This document shows, one piece after another, positions 6,941-8,785 of a stretch of 8,785 nucleotides of DNA (its first letter is position 1; each line of letters starts with the position of its first letter). The DNA is from Bordetella parapertussis (GTDB taxonomy: Bacteria > Cyanobacteriota > Cyanobacteriia > PCC-6307 > Cyanobiaceae): the NCBI GenBank assembly GCA_943324725.2, contig CALPMR020000113.1, positions 1-8,785 on the forward strand. Direction: 5' to 3'. The notes below the pieces were generated by a model that did no database searches, was not told the origin of the DNA, and worked only from the letters and a program-made list of their open reading frames with translations. A program made the translations under genes and the position numbers.

Positions 6941-6958
6941 GCTCCTCGGGCTCCTCGG
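6941..6958. repeat. Perfect tandem 9-bp direct repeat
   Basis: GCTCCTCGG occurs twice in immediate succession (6941-6949 and 6950-6958). On the minus strand each copy reads CCGAGGAGC and contains a GAGGAG core. It lies between the putative lipoprotein gene and ho1. It may be a slippage duplication or paired binding sites. Confidence 0.6.
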
Positions 6959-6978
6959 CTGCAGCGGCGGCCAAAGGA

Positions 6979-7677
6979 TCAGGAGCGGCTGCCGGCAACC
7001 TCCACGCTGCAGGCCGGCTCGGGCCCGCCGCCTGGGGCAGGCGCACAGAGGCGCAGGGGACCCAGCCCCTGCAGGCGCGCCTTCCAGCGGGCACTGTCGA
7101 TGCGGGGCGCCCCCTGGCGGGCCGGACTCCGCTCCAGCCAGGTCAACTGGAACAGATCGCTGCGGCCATGCACCGCCACCATCAAGGTGGTTTCCGCTCC
7201 TCCCCGGGGGGTCTGGCCACAGGCCACGACCGCCGCGAAACTCGGCTGAACCACCCCGGCCAACGAGCCGATCGGACTGGCCGTGAAGCTGCTGGGACAG
7301 ACCCGCTGCCGCAGGCTCATCGCCATCGCCAGCACCAGCTGATCCGGCGGCAACTTGGCGACCTGGGCGGGCATCGCCGCCAGGGGCCTGACGATGGCAG
7401 CGAGAGCCTGCCGCGGATGGTCGCCGCTGTCTGCCGCTGGTCGGTAGCTCTTGACGAAGGCCCCCTGGAGCCGCTGCTCACCGGGCTGGATCTGGAACCC
7501 CCTGGGCAGGCTGAACAACAGGCCCTCCGGTTGGCCAGCGACCGCCACGAACTCCAGCTGCTGACGAGAGCCACCGGCCCTGGATCCGGGAGTCCCTTGC
7601 GATTGGCATCCGGCCGCAGTGAGCAGCAGGGCGGCCGCCAGGAGGCCCCGGCCAAGGTGGTGACGGGCGATGGTCAT
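6979..7677 (-). CDS. Putative lipoprotein / exported protein of unknown function
   Basis: I do not recognise this 232-residue protein. It begins with a short basic stretch (Arg5, Arg10), a hydrophobic core (11-22) and a lipobox-like Ala-Ala-Gly-Cys with Cys24. The -3 residue is Ala rather than the preferred Leu, so lipid attachment is likely but not certain; plain signal-peptidase export is the alternative. The predicted mature part is Ala, Pro and Gln rich, with beta-prone segments such as LEFVAVAG and FQLTWLERS. It has four further cysteines (127, 153, 211, 223) that could form two disulfides in the periplasm. No catalytic motif is seen. The ATG at 7677 is the natural start because it leads directly into the signal sequence, though no Shine-Dalgarno precedes it. 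It follows the 7704-8204 gene by 26 bases, so the two are probably co-transcribed. Confidence 0.82.
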   Translation of the reverse strand: MTIARHHLGRGLLAAALLLTAAGCQSQGTPGSRAGGSRQQLEFVAVAGQPEGLLFSLPRGFQIQPGEQRLQGAFVKSYRPAADSGDHPRQALAAIVRPLAAMPAQVAKLPPDQLVLAMAMSLRQRVCPSSFTASPIGSLAGVVQPSFAAVVACGQTPRGGAETTLMVAVHGRSDLFQLTWLERSPARQGAPRIDSARWKARLQGLGPLRLCAPAPGGGPEPACSVEVAGSRS

Positions 7678-7703
7678 CGGCTGATCGGCTGAAAAAGGAG
7701 ACG

Positions 7704-8204
7704 TCAGGCGGCCTGGGCGGACGGTCCGGGGGGCATGCCGCCATCCCGATCCTCGGCCGAGGCCTCAAACAGTTCGAACAGCTGGCGGCAGAACTGGCGC
7801 ATCAGCTGCTCCACCGCCGGCGTGGGCAGGTGGGAGCCAGTGGCGCTCCAATCCCCCACCGTCGCCAACGACCAGCGCTGCCGCTCATAGGTGAGTCCCC
7901 TCAAGGTCACCCCCAGCAGCGGTGGTCGGCGGGGCAAGGCGAATGCACCGCGGCCGGGAGGCACCGCCAGGCGCAACTGAACCAGCACGGAGCGGCACTG
8001 GGTACGGGGGCTCCAACCCGGAAAATGGAACGAGAGATCGAGGGTCTCCTGCTCACCGAAAGCCCGGGTCAGGGGGTCGTCGCGCCAGGGATTGAGGTTG
8101 GCCCGGGCATCGGGGAAATGCTCGCGAAACAGACTGGCCGCCGAGGCGATGGCCTGGGCCAATTCCAGGGATCGGACCTGCTCGGCGGCGTTCATGCGCC
8201 CCAT
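7704..8204 (-). CDS. Hypothetical protein, first gene of the minus-strand run
   Basis: Unrecognised 166-residue soluble protein with no signal peptide or membrane segment. The N-terminal part (4-30) is a likely amphipathic helix, the middle (52-120) alternates in a beta-rich way (LDLSFHFPGW, SVLVQLRLAVPP, LLGVTLRGLTYERQRWSLATVGDW), and 128-150 is another likely helix rich in Phe and Glu. The C-terminal 16 residues look disordered. The start is ATG at 8204; the ATG at 8195 (codon 4) is about equally likely. The putative lipoprotein gene follows 26 bases downstream and icd is divergent upstream. The ordered hydrophobic pattern and compact overlap-free fit support a real gene, but no function can be assigned. 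Confidence 0.75.
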   Translation of the reverse strand: MGRMNAAEQVRSLELAQAIASAASLFREHFPDARANLNPWRDDPLTRAFGEQETLDLSFHFPGWSPRTQCRSVLVQLRLAVPPGRGAFALPRRPPLLGVTLRGLTYERQRWSLATVGDWSATGSHLPTPAVEQLMRQFCRQLFELFEASAEDRDGGMPPGPSAQAA

Positions 8205-8405
8205 CCTGGGGGCAGTCGGACGGGTTGGCAGCGCTGATCGGCAGTTGCGAACAAGGGGGTGCTCGCCAGCGCCCGATCTGAGCGGAACGCGTCAGCGACC
8301 GAAGGGTCAGCCCCCAGCACAACGACCCGCCGCGGCGCCGATCACCACAAACCTTCCGCCGCCGCCTCCAGGCATAGGCTCGCCCACCAGCGTTCCTTGC
8401 CCCGC
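8205..8405. promoter_or_regulatory. Divergent intergenic region between the minus-strand run and icd
   Basis: This 201-base gap separates two divergent genes, so it must supply promoters for icd and probably for the whole minus-strand run. I found no convincing -35/-10 pair on either strand and no NtcA-type GTA-N8-TAC site, although icd is often nitrogen-regulated in cyanobacteria. It contains short GC-rich palindromes such as CAGCGCTG and a CCGCCGCCGCC run near 8360. No small gene is seen. Confidence 0.5.
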
Positions 8406-8785
8406 ATGGCCACCTACGAGAAGCTCACCGCTCCGAGCAGCGGCAGCGCCATCCGCTTCGAGAACGGCCGGCCGGTGGTGCCGAGCGACCCGATCATCCC
8501 CTTCATCCGCGGCGATGGCACCGGGGTGGACATCTGGCCCGCCACCCAGCGGGTGCTGGATGCGGCCGTGGCCAAGGCCTATGGCGGCGAGCGCCGCATC
8601 GAGTGGTTCAAGGTGTACGCCGGCGATGAAGCCTGCGAGCTGTACGGCACCTACCAGTACCTGCCCCAGGACACCCTCACCGCGATCGAGACCTACGGCG
8701 TGGCGATCAAGGGGCCCCTCACCACACCGATCGGCGGTGGCATCCGCTCGCTGAATGTGGCCCTGCGCCAGATCTTCGATCTCTA
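8406..8785 (+). CDS. icd: Isocitrate dehydrogenase, NADP-type, N-terminal part (cut by window edge)
   Basis: Oxidatively decarboxylates isocitrate to 2-oxoglutarate with NADP, linking the incomplete cyanobacterial carbon cycle to nitrogen assimilation. The frame runs from ATG 8406 to the right edge, 126 complete codons of a protein normally well over 400 residues. Seen: [18 protein letters not shown] near 29-46, the family N-terminal signature; [15 protein letters not shown] near 67-81; [24 protein letters not shown] near 99-122. Ser115, Asn117 and Arg121 correspond to the isocitrate-binding Ser113, Asn115 and Arg119 of the E. coli enzyme. The start agrees with family length upstream of these motifs; no Shine-Dalgarno is evident. 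It is divergent from all other genes here. Coenzyme specificity lies in the missing part, so NADP use is inferred from the bacterial icd type. Confidence 0.95.
   Translation, partial: MATYEKLTAPSSGSAIRFENGRPVVPSDPIIPFIRGDGTGVDIWPATQRVLDAAVAKAYGGERRIEWFKVYAGDEACELYGTYQYLPQDTLTAIETYGVAIKGPLTTPIGGGIRSLNVALRQIFDL

Larger units (their letters stand above)
6858..6978 (-). promoter_or_regulatory. ho1: ho1 leader / upstream region
   Basis: This 121-base gap separates the putative lipoprotein stop from the ho1 ATG. It probably holds the ho1 leader and possibly its promoter. I could not find a -35/-10 pair with acceptable spacing. What is visible is a GAGGA-type ribosome site 3-4 bases before the ATG, a 28-base inverted repeat (6904-6931) and a 9-base tandem repeat (6941-6958). 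Confidence 0.35.

Noticed and set aside
6858..7094. 79-residue N-terminal extension of heme oxygenase
   Set aside because: The frame is open, but the extension overlaps the lipoprotein gene and is Ala/Pro-rich. The conserved family N-terminus starts exactly at ATG 6857, which has a nearby AGGA-type site.
8290..8310. Short GACC-GAAG-GGTC hairpin in the divergent intergenic region, considered as a terminator
   Set aside because: The stem is only 4 bp, there is no T-run on either strand, and no gene converges on this point.
8092..8754. 220-codon plus-strand frame over the icd start
   Set aside because: Out of frame with the clearly recognisable icd sequence and Ser/Pro/Arg-rich; a shadow.

Overview
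The window looks like part of the chromosome of a high-GC unicellular cyanobacterium of the Synechococcus/Cyanobium type. The evidence is a phycobilin-type heme oxygenase with the near-invariant cyanobacterial N-terminus, an NADP-type isocitrate dehydrogenase, tightly packed GC-rich genes, frequent TTG and GTG starts and few Shine-Dalgarno sites. The genus is an inference from protein style; no rRNA is present.

Layout. Nine genes lie on the minus strand in one unbroken co-directional run and are read right to left. In transcription order they are: an unknown conserved-looking protein (7704-8204), a cysteine-rich putative lipoprotein (6979-7677), heme oxygenase ho1 (6144-6857), a GT-B glycosyltransferase (5080-6141), an ABC exporter/flippase (3193-5025), kdsA (2324-3133), kdsC (1721-2299), an unrecognised glycosyltransferase-like protein (543-1679) and the N-terminal part of a polytopic membrane protein that resembles an EpsG/Wzy-type polymerase (1-504, cut by the window edge). 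On the plus strand, divergent from the run, is the start of icd (8406 to the right edge). No gene-free stretch exceeds 300 bases; the longest gap is the 201-base icd intergenic region.

Function. From about 6141 down to 1 the genes form a cell-surface glycan module. KdsA and KdsC carry out two successive steps toward 3-deoxy-D-manno-octulosonate (Kdo). The ABC protein is a plausible lipid-linked glycan flippase or exporter, the GT-B enzyme and the unknown protein are plausible sugar transferases, and the membrane protein is a possible polymerase. The cytidylyltransferase (KdsB), the isomerase (KdsD) and a recognisable Kdo transferase are not in the window. The glycan module follows ho1 by only 2 bases, so bilin synthesis and the first glycosyltransferase may share a transcript. 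kdsA has its own good sigma70-like promoter just after the ABC gene, so kdsA and the genes after it can probably be expressed independently.

I saw no tRNA, rRNA, CRISPR array, insertion sequence or integrase. The long plus-strand open frames antisense to the minus-strand genes are shadows caused by high GC.
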